IMG/VR virus record: IMGVR_UViG_3300042569_000591
Coordinates: 1-63,251 of that record
Direction: 5' to 3' (one strand)
DNA: 63,251 nucleotides
Source: a virus
Made by a program: the position numbers and the translations under genes. Below the pieces are notes generated by a model, which made no database searches, was not told the DNA's origin, and saw only the letters and a program-made list of their open reading frames with translations. Below, one piece after another: positions 6,494 to 13,700 of this stretch (the first letter of the stretch is position 1; every line of letters starts with the position of its first letter).

Positions 6494-6778
6494 TTAACAA
6501 TCTAACCCGTTTAAAAATGTACTTGGAAATTCCCAACTTAAACTCTCAAACATATGTATTAGAAGTGCTTCAGTTGTAGTTTGATGTTCTGCAAAGTAAT
6601 CCTCGTTATCATTTTTCCATTCTTCTACCACATCTCTCAGGTCAAGATATGTAAATGCCTCGTCTAAACTTTCAGCATTTTCTGGAATGTAGCAAATCTC
6701 TGTTGCCACTTGGAAAAAAGCATCATTATTTTTGTAGCAAGGGTGCATCTCTTTTTGATAGTCCTCAAATGTTTTCAT
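6494..6778 (-). CDS. Hypothetical acidic helical protein
   Basis: Acidic throughout its 94 residues and helical (MKTFEDYQKEMHPCY, ESLDEAFTYLDLRDVVEEW, ALLIHMFESLSWEF). The start overlaps the stop of the small upstream gene (ATGA), so translation is coupled. Small acidic phage proteins sometimes mimic DNA or bind host enzymes, but there is no specific evidence here. Confidence 0.5.
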   Translation of the reverse strand: MKTFEDYQKEMHPCYKNNDAFFQVATEICYIPENAESLDEAFTYLDLRDVVEEWKNDNEDYFAEHQTTTEALLIHMFESLSWEFPSTFLNGLDC

Positions 6779-6906
6779 AGCGTTTCAATTAAATTAAGTT
6801 CAACAATGTGTAGTGCATCGGTATCAGGACATCGCACAATGTACTTGTTTGATGTCCCGGCTACCTGACCAACTAATTTGTAATTCCCGGTCAATACTGA
6901 CTGCAT
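6775..6906 (-). CDS. Hypothetical 43-residue protein with start codon in a hairpin loop
   Basis: The frame runs from MQSVLTGNYKLVGQVAG through KYIVRCPDTDALHIVELNLIETL and ends ATGA-coupled to the next gene. The beta-rich pattern suggests a small barrel. Its ATG lies in the loop of the 9-bp hairpin at 6892-6923. Family not recognised. Confidence 0.5.
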   Translation of the reverse strand: MQSVLTGNYKLVGQVAGTSNKYIVRCPDTDALHIVELNLIETL

Positions 6907-6923
6907 CCCGTCAATCAGTATTG
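6892..6923 (-). promoter_or_regulatory. Hairpin enclosing a start codon
   Basis: CAATACTGA (6892-6900) and TCAGTATTG (6915-6923) pair perfectly with a 14-nt loop. On the minus-strand transcript the loop reads TTGACGGGATGCAG and so presents the GGGATG start of the 43-residue gene. The stem begins directly after the stop codon of the upstream gene. It could act as an attenuator, a protein-binding operator on RNA or an mRNA-processing site. Confidence 0.45.
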
Positions 6924-7208
6924 TTATTCAGTTTCATGTTCGTTACCATTTTCGTCGTAGTATACGTCGTCATCTAATTCTTCCCATTCGGTGTAGTAGT
7001 AGTAATCTTCGTTGTAGAAGTACTTTAGTAGTGCGTCATCGGTTACGCAATCGGTTGATTTCTTGCCGTTGCAATCTACCCAGTCAAGCGTTCTGAGGTG
7101 TTCTAATAAATGTTCTTTGTCAGCGAAGTATAGCTCGCCGTCTCCTACTACATAACCCTCGTTGATACCATGTCCAGTGGCATCACATCGTCTTGCGTAC
7201 TTTGTCAT
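6924..7208 (-). CDS. Conserved hypothetical phage protein
   Basis: 94 residues; KYARRCDATGHGINEGYVVGDGELYF matches a phage family with RCxxTGxGxNEG near its N-terminus. The remainder is acidic and very Tyr-rich (YNEDYYYYTEW). A paired Cys suggests a small metal site, but only one early Cys is clearly conserved. No function known to me. Coupled to the upstream gene by a 4-nt overlap. Confidence 0.55.
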   Translation of the reverse strand: MTKYARRCDATGHGINEGYVVGDGELYFADKEHLLEHLRTLDWVDCNGKKSTDCVTDDALLKYFYNEDYYYYTEWEELDDDVYYDENGNEHETE

Positions 7209-7735
7209 GATAATAAGTTTTTAAGTTTGTCTTTAGTGTACATGCAATTAAAGAACTCAACCTCATCTTTGTACCGCATCTCCATAATACCATTAACATA
7301 TCTACGTATTTCTAATCCTGTGTAGTAGTCATACCACTCTCTTGTAACGTCGTCACGTCTGTCTTCTTTAATTAAGTAGAACTCCACGCGTAATGCTTCT
7401 TCTCTAATAGAATATTCATCAGTATTGTATTTATATATGAATATGTAGTTTGAATAATTTTGATTATCCATAGCCTCATTTCCACGCTTAACACATAGCC
7501 TATCGCCAATATCTTCTCTTAGCTGAATGACTAAGTCATCAATGTATCTATCACGCTCATCATCCCATAAGTCTCTGGTACGTTGAGCATCAGCTTTTAA
7601 ATCAATGTGACGTTGGTTGATAGCATCAAATTCATCTAAGTCGATCAACTTGAATGGTCGTTTAGCTTTGGCTTCGTTTAGCTTGTTGAACTCAGCAACC
7701 AAGTTGCTGATAATTCTTTGTTGGTTCTCTGTCAT
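7205..7735 (-). CDS. Hypothetical helical protein
   Basis: This 176-residue protein has a helical first half (QQRIISNLVAEFNKLNEAK, then DLKADAQRTRDLWDDERDRYID) and a strand-rich second half (YIFIYKYNTDEYS, then RVEFYLIKEDRRDD). It is highly charged. Family not recognised. ATGA-type overlaps link it to both neighbours. Confidence 0.5.
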   Translation of the reverse strand: MTENQQRIISNLVAEFNKLNEAKAKRPFKLIDLDEFDAINQRHIDLKADAQRTRDLWDDERDRYIDDLVIQLREDIGDRLCVKRGNEAMDNQNYSNYIFIYKYNTDEYSIREEALRVEFYLIKEDRRDDVTREWYDYYTGLEIRRYVNGIMEMRYKDEVEFFNCMYTKDKLKNLLS

Positions 7736-8307
7736 ATATTATTTGTTTCAGTTAATATTTCATTCCATTCTTCGTTAGTGAGGTGTTGCTTGTAGTTTTC
7801 CTCAGCAAAATTAAAGTCAATACAATCGTCATTGATATCATCAATCAATCTACCAATTGCATTGTCTCGGTCAGACTCTAACTCATACTCAAAGTATGTC
7901 ATCTCATTGTCTTCGCACTCACCATTCTCCATGGTGTAGAACCCACCGAAGTCACATCCAGACTCAGAGTACTCTCCCTCAATCTTGACATCAAAGACCT
8001 TAGTCATCATTGTCAATAGACCAATAGGTGGTGACCAAGCTGAGTCTCCGATTATGTTCATCCAATCATCACCACGCTCAATATCAAAGTCCCACCACTT
8101 AGTGCCGTACCTATATATTCTGCTGAACAATTCGTCATTGGTCTCATGCTCAGGTACTACCTCAGGGTCAAACCCTAACACCATTCTACTGAACTCAGTG
8201 AATGTAAAGTCTTTCATATCATGATACTTTTTGAAGCGCTCCTCAATGATGTCAAGCGTTTCTTTCGGGCCTGTTATGTGTGCCCTGTTCCAACAATAGT
8301 TTGCCAT
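7732..8307 (-). CDS. DUF1281/YubB-like ferredoxin-fold phage protein
   Basis: 191 residues opening MANYCWNRAHITGP, the typical start of the DUF1281/Api92-like family found in phages and plasmids. These proteins have a ferredoxin-like fold and a W-x-x-x-WG or KWWDF segment; here KWWDFDIERGDDW and GDSAWSPPIG fill those positions. No function is established for the family. It is acidic at the C-terminus. It belongs to the same coupled operon. Confidence 0.55.
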   Translation of the reverse strand: MANYCWNRAHITGPKETLDIIEERFKKYHDMKDFTFTEFSRMVLGFDPEVVPEHETNDELFSRIYRYGTKWWDFDIERGDDWMNIIGDSAWSPPIGLLTMMTKVFDVKIEGEYSESGCDFGGFYTMENGECEDNEMTYFEYELESDRDNAIGRLIDDINDDCIDFNFAEENYKQHLTNEEWNEILTETNNI

Positions 8308-8309
8308 AA

Positions 8310-8489
8310 TTAAAATAGATTAGGTAATTTAATTTCTTTAATTAACTTATACTCATATCGAATGATATCTTCAAGACCCTTGATACTTTTGTTCCATGTA
8401 TCAGTCAAGTCAGATTCACACCAATAAGCTTCTCTTTTGGACTCTACTAACTCGTCGTAGACGTACCATTTTATTTCATATAAATTCAT
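8310..8489 (-). CDS. Hypothetical 59-residue protein
   Basis: The frame starts MNLYEIKWYVYDELVESK, continues REAYWCESDLTDTWNKS and ends in a Lys-rich helix (EYKLIKEIKLPNLF). The start overlaps the stop of the upstream 40-residue gene (ATGA). The composition is protein-like, with a strand followed by helices. Family not recognised. Confidence 0.5.
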   Translation of the reverse strand: MNLYEIKWYVYDELVESKREAYWCESDLTDTWNKSIKGLEDIIRYEYKLIKEIKLPNLF

Positions 8490-8608
8490 ATGCTCATTCC
8501 TGATGTTTGACCCATTACTACTTTGTACAAGGCAAATGCAATTGCAATACCTACTGAACTACCCATAACAATTTGGATAGCTTTTGCTAAGATGATTAGT
8601 GCTTTCAT
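8486..8608 (-). CDS. Hypothetical 40-residue membrane peptide
   Basis: MKALIILAKAIQIVMGSS is followed by VGIAIAFALYKVVMG, forming one long or two short hydrophobic helices. It ends ATGA-coupled to the next gene, and its start is 1 nt downstream of the upstream gene's stop. Function unknown; such peptides can be holin-like or modulators of membrane enzymes. Confidence 0.5.
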   Translation of the reverse strand: MKALIILAKAIQIVMGSSVGIAIAFALYKVVMGQTSGMSI

Positions 8609-8609
8609 T

Positions 8610-8813
8610 TTAATTTACTTTTATAGGGTTTAACTTCCAAAATTCACTTGACTCTAACGTTGTCTCAATGAGAGTAACAACAAAGCCGTTGTTGACATAT
8701 TGTGTCTGATGTAATTTGTATCGAATGTCCTGGCGATGTTTATCGCCTTTCAATTGGTCAACTACAACCAACGTTCCGTTGATGATAGCTTTAAATGTTT
8801 GTAGTGTTGTCAT
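8610..8813 (-). CDS. Hypothetical small beta-rich protein
   Basis: 67 residues: MTTLQTFKAIINGTLVVVDQ, then YKLHQTQYVNNGFVVTLIE. Alternating hydrophobic residues suggest a small beta barrel. Family not recognised. It lies 4 nt from the upstream gene. Confidence 0.45.
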   Translation of the reverse strand: MTTLQTFKAIINGTLVVVDQLKGDKHRQDIRYKLHQTQYVNNGFVVTLIETTLESSEFWKLNPIKVN

Positions 8814-8817
8814 TGTT

Positions 8818-8988
8818 TTATTTTTTATTTGATTCTACTTTTGGATTGTATTCGTCACCATTTTTAAATGATTCAAAATCTAATTCTTCGGATATGCTTT
8901 CAGCATCTTCTTGACTAATGGCATAAATTATTAATGATTTGCCCGTTGATTCATCATAAACTTCATAATAATTTTGTAGTGTTTTCAT
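8818..8988 (-). CDS. Hypothetical 56-residue acidic protein
   Basis: The frame MKTLQNYYEVYDESTGKS, then IIYAISQEDAESISEEL, reads as a strand followed by an acidic amphipathic helix. That is the same plan as several other small proteins of this operon (for example 3653-3811). It ends NPKVESNKK. Coupled by ATGA to the gene upstream. Function unknown. Confidence 0.5.
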   Translation of the reverse strand: MKTLQNYYEVYDESTGKSLIIYAISQEDAESISEELDFESFKNGDEYNPKVESNKK

Positions 8989-9128
8989 TGTTTTGGGTGT
9001 ATTAATTGGTTAGCGAATAAGCCAAAGTTGGCCATTGTTTGTTTTGAAATGTTGGTTCTACCTTTCATGATTTCGTAAGCAATCATCGCATCTATCAATG
9101 ATTGCTTCATGTTGATTCTTTCGTGCAT
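8985..9128 (-). CDS. Hypothetical 47-residue helical protein
   Basis: The frame MHERINMKQSLIDAMIAYEIMKGRTNIS is followed by MANFGLFANQLIHPKQ. It is helical with a possible small helix-turn-helix plan. An internal ATG (Met7) is an alternative start. It overlaps its upstream neighbour by one base (TAATG) and the downstream one by ATGA. Confidence 0.45.
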   Translation of the reverse strand: MHERINMKQSLIDAMIAYEIMKGRTNISKQTMANFGLFANQLIHPKQ

Positions 9129-9238
9129 TATCTGTATCTAAAAGGGATTAATAACTTGCGAGTCTTAACTAACACGCCTTCCTGAAAGAAGCCGATGATT
9201 TCATAACTGCCCTCGATTCTGATTACTCTTGTTTCCAT
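9128..9238 (-). CDS. Hypothetical 36-residue protein, first annotated gene of the left operon
   Basis: The short frame METRVIRIEGSYEIIGF is followed by EGVLVKTRKLLIPFRYR, an all-beta pattern. It is the first gene after the structured ~430-nt leader that begins at the promoter 9673-9704 (a 14-codon frame, MTNQYIKGDRNDKA, lies further up in that leader). Its size makes it uncertain, but the TAATG junction to the next gene supports translation. Confidence 0.4.
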   Translation of the reverse strand: METRVIRIEGSYEIIGFFQEGVLVKTRKLLIPFRYR

Positions 9239-9667
9239 TTTTATTTGTGTTGGTTAGTGGTGCAGTGAGTATCGCTCTCATTAATTAGTCATTCTAACTG
9301 CACCTAATATCTTGTATGCCACGTGAAACTGCATACCCTCTTTTATTCCCTACAGGCATCACCATTGGGCCTGTGGTTTTGACGTTGACCACCTGAGTAG
9401 TGTATCAATCGTCCCGACTTTGCGGAGTCTTTATACTTACCGCATCGGCCTCGTATGACCTACCGAGTTAGTTTATTGTCTTACATGATGTCAAAGAACT
9501 TAGCTTAGAGCTTGTTAGCAGACCTACCTTTGAACCACTTAACCACGGTGGGCTCCCCGAGGGGCACTTAGTTAAGCTTTATCGTTTCGGTCACCTTTAA
9601 TATACTGATTCGTCATCGTAACGCCTTAAGGATTGCTTTAAGAAGTATTGTTATTAGCTCGTTTGCT
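9239..9667 (-). ncRNA. Long structured leader or noncoding RNA
   Basis: The transcript predicted from the promoter at 9673-9704 runs ~430 nt before the first annotated gene and carries a series of perfect stems. These are GGTGCAGT/ACTGCACC (9259-9266/9297-9304); GTATGC/GCATAC (9314-9319/9331-9336); ACAGGC/GCCTGT (9352-9357/9369-9374), which shares two bases with GTGGT/ACCAC (9373-9377/9388-9392); and CCGA plus TGCGG with CCGCA plus TCGG (9414-9425/9440-9448). Further along are CTCG/CGAG (9450-9453/9464-9467), CTTAAC/GTTAAG (9538-9543/9571-9576) and CCCC/GGGG (9555-9558/9561-9564). Its only reading frame of note is a 14-codon one (MTNQYIKGDRNDKA) near the 5' end. It may be a stand-alone RNA or a cis-acting leader. 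Confidence 0.55.
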
Positions 9668-9672
9668 TGATA

Positions 9673-9704
9673 CAAATATATGGCAACAATTCGGATTGTG
9701 CAAA
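9673..9704 (-). promoter_or_regulatory. Strong Bacteroidota-type promoter for the left operon
   Basis: On the minus strand, TTTG (complement of 9701-9704), 20 nt, then TATATTTG (complement of 9673-9680). Both boxes and the spacing match the Bacteroidota consensus. It directs transcription into the structured leader and the small-gene operon, so it is the likely early promoter. Confidence 0.7.
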
Positions 9705-10341
9705 TAATTTGAACAAAAATATTCAAAAAAGTGCTAATTTATATTCATTCTAAATAAGAGACACGTTTGTCTGACGGCTAATTGCTTTAGAATCAGTAAG
9801 TTACGACTATAGTAACCTCAATAGCACTCAAATAGGTTTGCTTTGTGAATTGATAGGTAGGTGCAACCCTCTCTCTCCGGGAGCGCAACCAACAGCGCAA
9901 ACAAACGAACGGCCGGCCGTCAGGCGCACCGAATGAACGGCTGTTTGATTGGTCTCAAAGTCTATTCTATTTAACATAATGCTAATTATATAACATGCCT
10001 ACCTACCGACTACGACAAACGGCAACAAGGCATGTAGGCCGTCTATATTGGTATTGACGACAAACGATAGGCCGACTGGAAAAGCCAAAAAGTTCGGCCG
10101 AAAAGTTCGAAAAGCAGACCCCCCTACCCAAAAAGCAAACCGTTTCCCTTCCGGCCTGGCTCGCGTCAGATGGGGGTATTACCCAAAACCTCTATACATC
10201 TAAAAATCATTATATTTGCAGTATGATCATAACACTCTATCCGACGTTCGGCCTATCAGTAGGTTTTGACTATTTGCCTGCAGAAGGGGACCTTCGGCCG
10301 GAGTTTCTTTTTCATTTGTTTATTTTTAAATTATCTATATC
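9705..10341. other. Divergent noncoding region with hairpins
   Basis: No convincing gene is visible on either strand. Structures seen are TTTGAA/TTCAAA (9708-9713/9722-9727), ATTCTAAA/TTTAGAAT (9747-9754/9786-9793) enclosing AGACA-CGTT-TGTCT, the 12-bp palindrome ACGGCCGGCCGT (9909-9920), ACATGCCT/AGGCATGT (9993-10000/10028-10035) and the direct repeat AAAAGTTCG (10088-10096, 10101-10109). The stretch is visibly richer in G+C than nearby intergenic DNA. No tRNA cloverleaf was found. It could contain a rightward noncoding RNA, an origin or packaging signals. Confidence 0.5.
10211..10218 (+). promoter_or_regulatory. Possible -7 box (TATATTTG) upstream of the rightward genes
   Basis: TATATTTG matches the Bacteroidota -7 element perfectly, but no TTG is present 19-20 nt upstream. 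It lies 123 nt before the ATG at 10342. It may need an activator or be used late. Confidence 0.35.
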
Positions 10342-11358
10342 ATGGCAATAATGCGCACAAATCGACTCACGTCGAAGACCACTGCACCTGCAAAGGGTGG
10401 TAGAAAATTCACATCAGCATCTGAGCTTGAGGCACAGGACGCGGCTTACAACAAGTATAAATCTGATCTTCCTATTTATGAGAAGAAGATGAAGAGGTAC
10501 AATGAGGAGAGTAAGATTACTAGTAGGGATTACAATACTCTTGGTGGTAAGAAAAATGTTAGAAAACTAAATTCAGAGGAATTAGCTAAATACAATTATA
10601 ATTCTATGAATAACCCAAATGATGATTCTGCTTTAGAGTATAGAACTGTTGAAGTCAATAAGGGCTATAATAAAAAATCAAGTGATAAGAATTTTATGAT
10701 TGGCACTTGGCATCATACAAGCAATCCTATCAAACCAACAGCACCAAAGAAAACCAATCCTGCTGATTGGTCTAATGTTGAGTTGGGTAAGATTGATACT
10801 AAAAAAGCCAAGATAACTACACAAAAAGGTAATTTAAAGAAGCTTAAGGCTACTCCAGAGCTTCCTTCGTTTGAGGGTCCTACTAAAAGCGCTGGTATTA
10901 AGAACAGTGTTGACATGAATCCACTTGCTCAGGGTGCTTACACTAAGGGCAATAAAGGTCGTTATGCAAAGCAAGTTGTTGAGTCTGTAGGTAAAACAGG
11001 TAAGACAAGAGGATTTGATCGTGAGAGAAAGCAGTTTGAGGCATACGCAGGAGCTGGTGGTGATCAAACCAAGTCAATGTTCAAGGCTGAGGCTAAGCAA
11101 TCAAGACAAATTGGCGCTCAGTACAGAGCTGAGGGTAATGCTGAGGGTGCTGAGATGATGCGTCAAGAGGCTAAACAGTTCCGTAAAGCTGCTCAGTTTG
11201 CTGGTAAAGTTGGCAAGGGTAATAATAAGTACTTTGATCGCAACATGGTGAGTGAGTTCAGAGGATCTAAAGAGAACGCAGCCAATCGTAATACGATGGA
11301 AGCTAAGATAAAAGCCGCTGGAGCCAAAGCAGCTAACAATCGAAACACTTTATATTAA
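10342..11358 (+). CDS. Large Lys-rich hypothetical protein
   Basis: 338 residues, very basic and low in hydrophobics. The N-terminus (MAIMRTNRLTSKT) and middle (PTAPKKTNPADWSN) look disordered. The C-terminal third is helical and Ala/Lys-rich (KAEAKQSRQIGAQYRAEGNAE). It is probably a virion-associated or DNA-condensing protein, an inference from composition and from the many tiny basic genes downstream. It is closed by a good terminator (11364-11386), so it forms its own transcript. Family not recognised. Confidence 0.6.
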   Translation: MAIMRTNRLTSKTTAPAKGGRKFTSASELEAQDAAYNKYKSDLPIYEKKMKRYNEESKITSRDYNTLGGKKNVRKLNSEELAKYNYNSMNNPNDDSALEYRTVEVNKGYNKKSSDKNFMIGTWHHTSNPIKPTAPKKTNPADWSNVELGKIDTKKAKITTQKGNLKKLKATPELPSFEGPTKSAGIKNSVDMNPLAQGAYTKGNKGRYAKQVVESVGKTGKTRGFDRERKQFEAYAGAGGDQTKSMFKAEAKQSRQIGAQYRAEGNAEGAEMMRQEAKQFRKAAQFAGKVGKGNNKYFDRNMVSEFRGSKENAANRNTMEAKIKAAGAKAANNRNTLY

Positions 11359-11363
11359 GAAAG

Positions 11364-11386
11364 AGCCCCAGAGATGGGGCTTTTTT
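11364..11386 (+). terminator. Rho-independent terminator
   Basis: AGCCCC (11364-11369) and GGGGCT (11376-11381) pair across a 6-nt loop and run into six T. It lies 6 nt after the stop of the preceding gene and separates it from the groEL promoter. Confidence 0.85.
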
Positions 11387-11387
11387 A

Positions 11388-11417
11388 TTGAACAAAGCGA
11401 AAAAATCACTAGATTTG
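11388..11417 (+). promoter_or_regulatory. Bacteroidota-type promoter of groEL-groES
   Basis: TTG (11388-11390), 19 nt, then TAGATTTG (11410-11417), the consensus at consensus spacing. The ATG of groEL is 17 nt further on. With the terminator just upstream, the chaperonin pair has its own transcription control. Confidence 0.75.
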
Positions 11418-11433
11418 TCAAAAATCAAGTGAA

Positions 11434-13002
11434 ATGGTAGTAAAACATGTACATTTAGGCGACGAAGGTCGCAAAAAGCTCATTAAAGGCATCAAAACGA
11501 TCGCTGGAGCTGTAAAAAGCACATTAGGTGCGCGAGGCCGCACTGTGTTAATCGAGTCAGAGCACCATGTCGGTGGTATTACAGTCACAAAGGACGGTGT
11601 TACGGTCGCTAAGTCGATCAATCTGTATGACCCGGTTGAAAATCTAGCTGTTATGATGATGCGACAGGCTGCTGAGAAGACAGCTACTGTTGCTGGCGAT
11701 GGTACAACCACGTCAATTGTCATTGCGGAGGCCATTGTTGACGCGGCATCTGACGTTTTAACGCCAGATGACAACGTCACCGAGGTAATCCGTGAGATCA
11801 ATAGCATTACAACAAATGTTGTAACGCATCTGACCAAACGTGCTAAGAAGCTATCAGGTAAGAAGCTTAAAGATGTGGCTTCAATCAGTGCAAACAATGA
11901 CACCACTATTGGTGGCATGATCGCTGACGCTTTCAGTGAGGTTAAGATGGTATCTGTTGAGAACAGTAAGGACCACAACACGTATGTTGAGGTGATTAAG
12001 GGGATTAAGGCTGACCGAGGTTGGACTAGTCGCTATTTTATCACTGACTACAAGCGTCAGGAGGCTGTATTGGAGAACCCATATGTGTTGATCACTGACC
12101 AGGAGATCAATAACTTGCTCAATATTGAGCGCGTACTACAACATGTAGTCGCTCAGAACAAGTCTTTGCTTATTATTGGTGAGATGCCAATAGCTGCTTT
12201 GAACACTTTGAATATTAACGTTGCTCAGGGCAAAATCAAGGCATGTAACATTTTACCTCCAAGCTTTGGCTACCGTCAGAAAGATTTGCTGGAAGACCTA
12301 GCGATTGTATTGGGTGGTACATACTTCAGTGAGGACACTGGTGATGACTTGTCGTTGATCGACGTTGCTCACTTAGGTCGTTGTGCTAAGGTGATCGTTG
12401 GCAAGGACAACACTATCTTTATGCCATATGCTAGCTCACAAGAAGCTATTGACAACCGCATTGCTGATATCAACGAGACAATATTCGACGGCATCACTAA
12501 AGAGGAGATGGACAACCGTAAGGAGCGAGTGGCCAATCTATCTGGTGGTGTTGCTGTGATCTATGTAGGTGCGTTGAGCGACATTGAGCAGAAGGAGAAG
12601 AGAGATCGCATTGACGACGCTGTGTGTGCAGTTGAGGCCGCGTTAGAGGAGGGCATTCTTCCTGGTGGTGGTGTTGCACTGCATGAGTATGCTAACATGT
12701 ACTTACGTGGCAAGCTTGGTGCAGCTAAGGAGATTATGTACAAAGCACTGAAGTCACCGATGCGTCAGATCCTTGAGAACGCTGGTAAGGACGCTCAAGA
12801 GATCATGGACAACATCTTACCATTCGATAACGAGGGTTACGACGTGAAGGGTGAGCAGTATGGTGACATGATGAAGCTTGGTATTATTGACCCGGCTAAG
12901 GTTACAAAGAACGCCTTGTTGAACGCTGTGTCTGTAGCGACTACGATCATGAGCACAAATGCAATAATCACAAATATCAGAGCAGATGAAGGTATTAAGT
13001 AA
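11434..13002 (+). CDS. groEL: Phage chaperonin GroEL (Cpn60)
   Basis: This 522-residue protein is a complete group I chaperonin subunit. TKDGVT (about residues 52-57) and GDGTTT (88-93) form the nucleotide site, and GILPGGGVAL (about 405-413) and the SGGVAVIYVGA segment belong to the second equatorial half. The C-terminal Gly-Gly-Met tail of cellular GroEL is absent, and length is slightly under the usual ~545. The double ring encloses unfolded protein and uses ATP to fold it. The phage copy probably folds virion proteins or lets the phage bypass the host chaperonin. It overlaps groES by 17 nt. Phage GroELs are known but uncommon. Confidence 0.95.
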   Translation: MVVKHVHLGDEGRKKLIKGIKTIAGAVKSTLGARGRTVLIESEHHVGGITVTKDGVTVAKSINLYDPVENLAVMMMRQAAEKTATVAGDGTTTSIVIAEAIVDAASDVLTPDDNVTEVIREINSITTNVVTHLTKRAKKLSGKKLKDVASISANNDTTIGGMIADAFSEVKMVSVENSKDHNTYVEVIKGIKADRGWTSRYFITDYKRQEAVLENPYVLITDQEINNLLNIERVLQHVVAQNKSLLIIGEMPIAALNTLNINVAQGKIKACNILPPSFGYRQKDLLEDLAIVLGGTYFSEDTGDDLSLIDVAHLGRCAKVIVGKDNTIFMPYASSQEAIDNRIADINETIFDGITKEEMDNRKERVANLSGGVAVIYVGALSDIEQKEKRDRIDDAVCAVEAALEEGILPGGGVALHEYANMYLRGKLGAAKEIMYKALKSPMRQILENAGKDAQEIMDNILPFDNEGYDVKGEQYGDMMKLGIIDPAKVTKNALLNAVSVATTIMSTNAIITNIRADEGIK

Positions 13003-13243
13003 GTATTTGATTGTCAAGAAAATAGCTGAGCAGAAGCAGACTAAGAGTGGTTTGCTTCTGACTGGCGAGGACGCTAATGAGATGCGTTACCATAAGGCTA
13101 TTGTCTACAAAGTAGGCGACAGCATCAATGGTATAAATTCAGATGACACTGTCTTGTATGACAAGGTTCAGAGTTATGACATTGTCTTAGACAATGAGCG
13201 AATGACGATCATTCAAGAGAGGGACGTTGTTTGCGTTCTTTAA
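12986..13243 (+). CDS. groES: Phage co-chaperonin GroES
   Basis: 85 residues against ~95 for cellular GroES. The fold pattern is kept: SKYLIVKKI, then a mobile loop TKSGLLLTGED with the hydrophobic tripeptide that docks into GroEL, then HKAIVYKVGD, DDTVLYDK and ERDVVCVL at the end. The roof loop region is shortened. Its start lies inside groEL in another frame, so the two are made together and should form a matched lid and barrel. It overlaps the end of the convergent winged-helix gene by 35 nt. Confidence 0.88.
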   Translation: MKVLSKYLIVKKIAEQKQTKSGLLLTGEDANEMRYHKAIVYKVGDSINGINSDDTVLYDKVQSYDIVLDNERMTIIQERDVVCVL

Positions 13244-13700
13244 ATCGATCGTTAAAATTATTAATGGCGTGAGCAAGGGTCTTCTGATGGAATGGAGCGT
13301 TCTGTCTGAAGACCTTGTTGCGTCTTGGTGACGTCGGAATCGGTTCTAATCCGGTTAACTTCTTATATATTGACGTAATCATCTTCTTACACTTAAAAGA
13401 CACCTCATACATATTGGCCTCTCCGAAACCACGTTTGCGCCATATATAAATCCATTCTTCTTTGAGAAGTCTATCGAAACGGTTCCTATCCCAGTTCATG
13501 AAGTTGGCATATTCAGCGAAGTCTGCCCTAGTGAATAGCTTTTGTTTGTGTAGAAAGAGTAGCATCTCTAGATCTGAGCGACTTAGCTCATAGTTGATCT
13601 GTGCCCATTTACGAACGATAGACCATTCGGCCAGAAAGTCGTAAGTCAAAGGTCTACGTTCATAGGCCTTATCTTTTTTATATCTTCGTTTGATTTTCAT
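13209..13700 (-). CDS. Winged-helix DNA-binding protein (MarR/PadR-like)
   Basis: The 163-residue protein has LSRSDLEMLLFLHKQKLFTRADFAEYA followed by DRNRFDRLLKEEWIYIWRKRG, which reads as helix, recognition helix and beta wing. Basic tails at both ends (MKIKRRYKKDK and RFKERKQRP) support DNA binding. It is the only leftward gene within the rightward block, and its promoter overlaps that of the following late genes. It could therefore switch that divergent promoter pair. I recall similar proteins in other Bacteroidota phages. The regulator role is inferred. Confidence 0.6.
   Translation of the reverse strand: MKIKRRYKKDKAYERRPLTYDFLAEWSIVRKWAQINYELSRSDLEMLLFLHKQKLFTRADFAEYANFMNWDRNRFDRLLKEEWIYIWRKRGFGEANMYEVSFKCKKMITSIYKKLTGLEPIPTSPRRNKVFRQNAPFHQKTLAHAINNFNDRFKERKQRPSLE

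Noticed and set aside
9470-9580. A tRNA-like stretch (GGTTCAAA on the minus strand near 9530, with stems nearby)
   Set aside because: No seven-pair acceptor stem, no T-arm stem around GGTTCAAA and no anticodon arm in register. Better explained as part of the structured leader.
11418-11981. A 187-residue minus-strand frame opposite groEL
   Set aside because: groEL is unmistakable on the plus strand. The antisense frame is Leu/Val/Ser-rich with no family resemblance.
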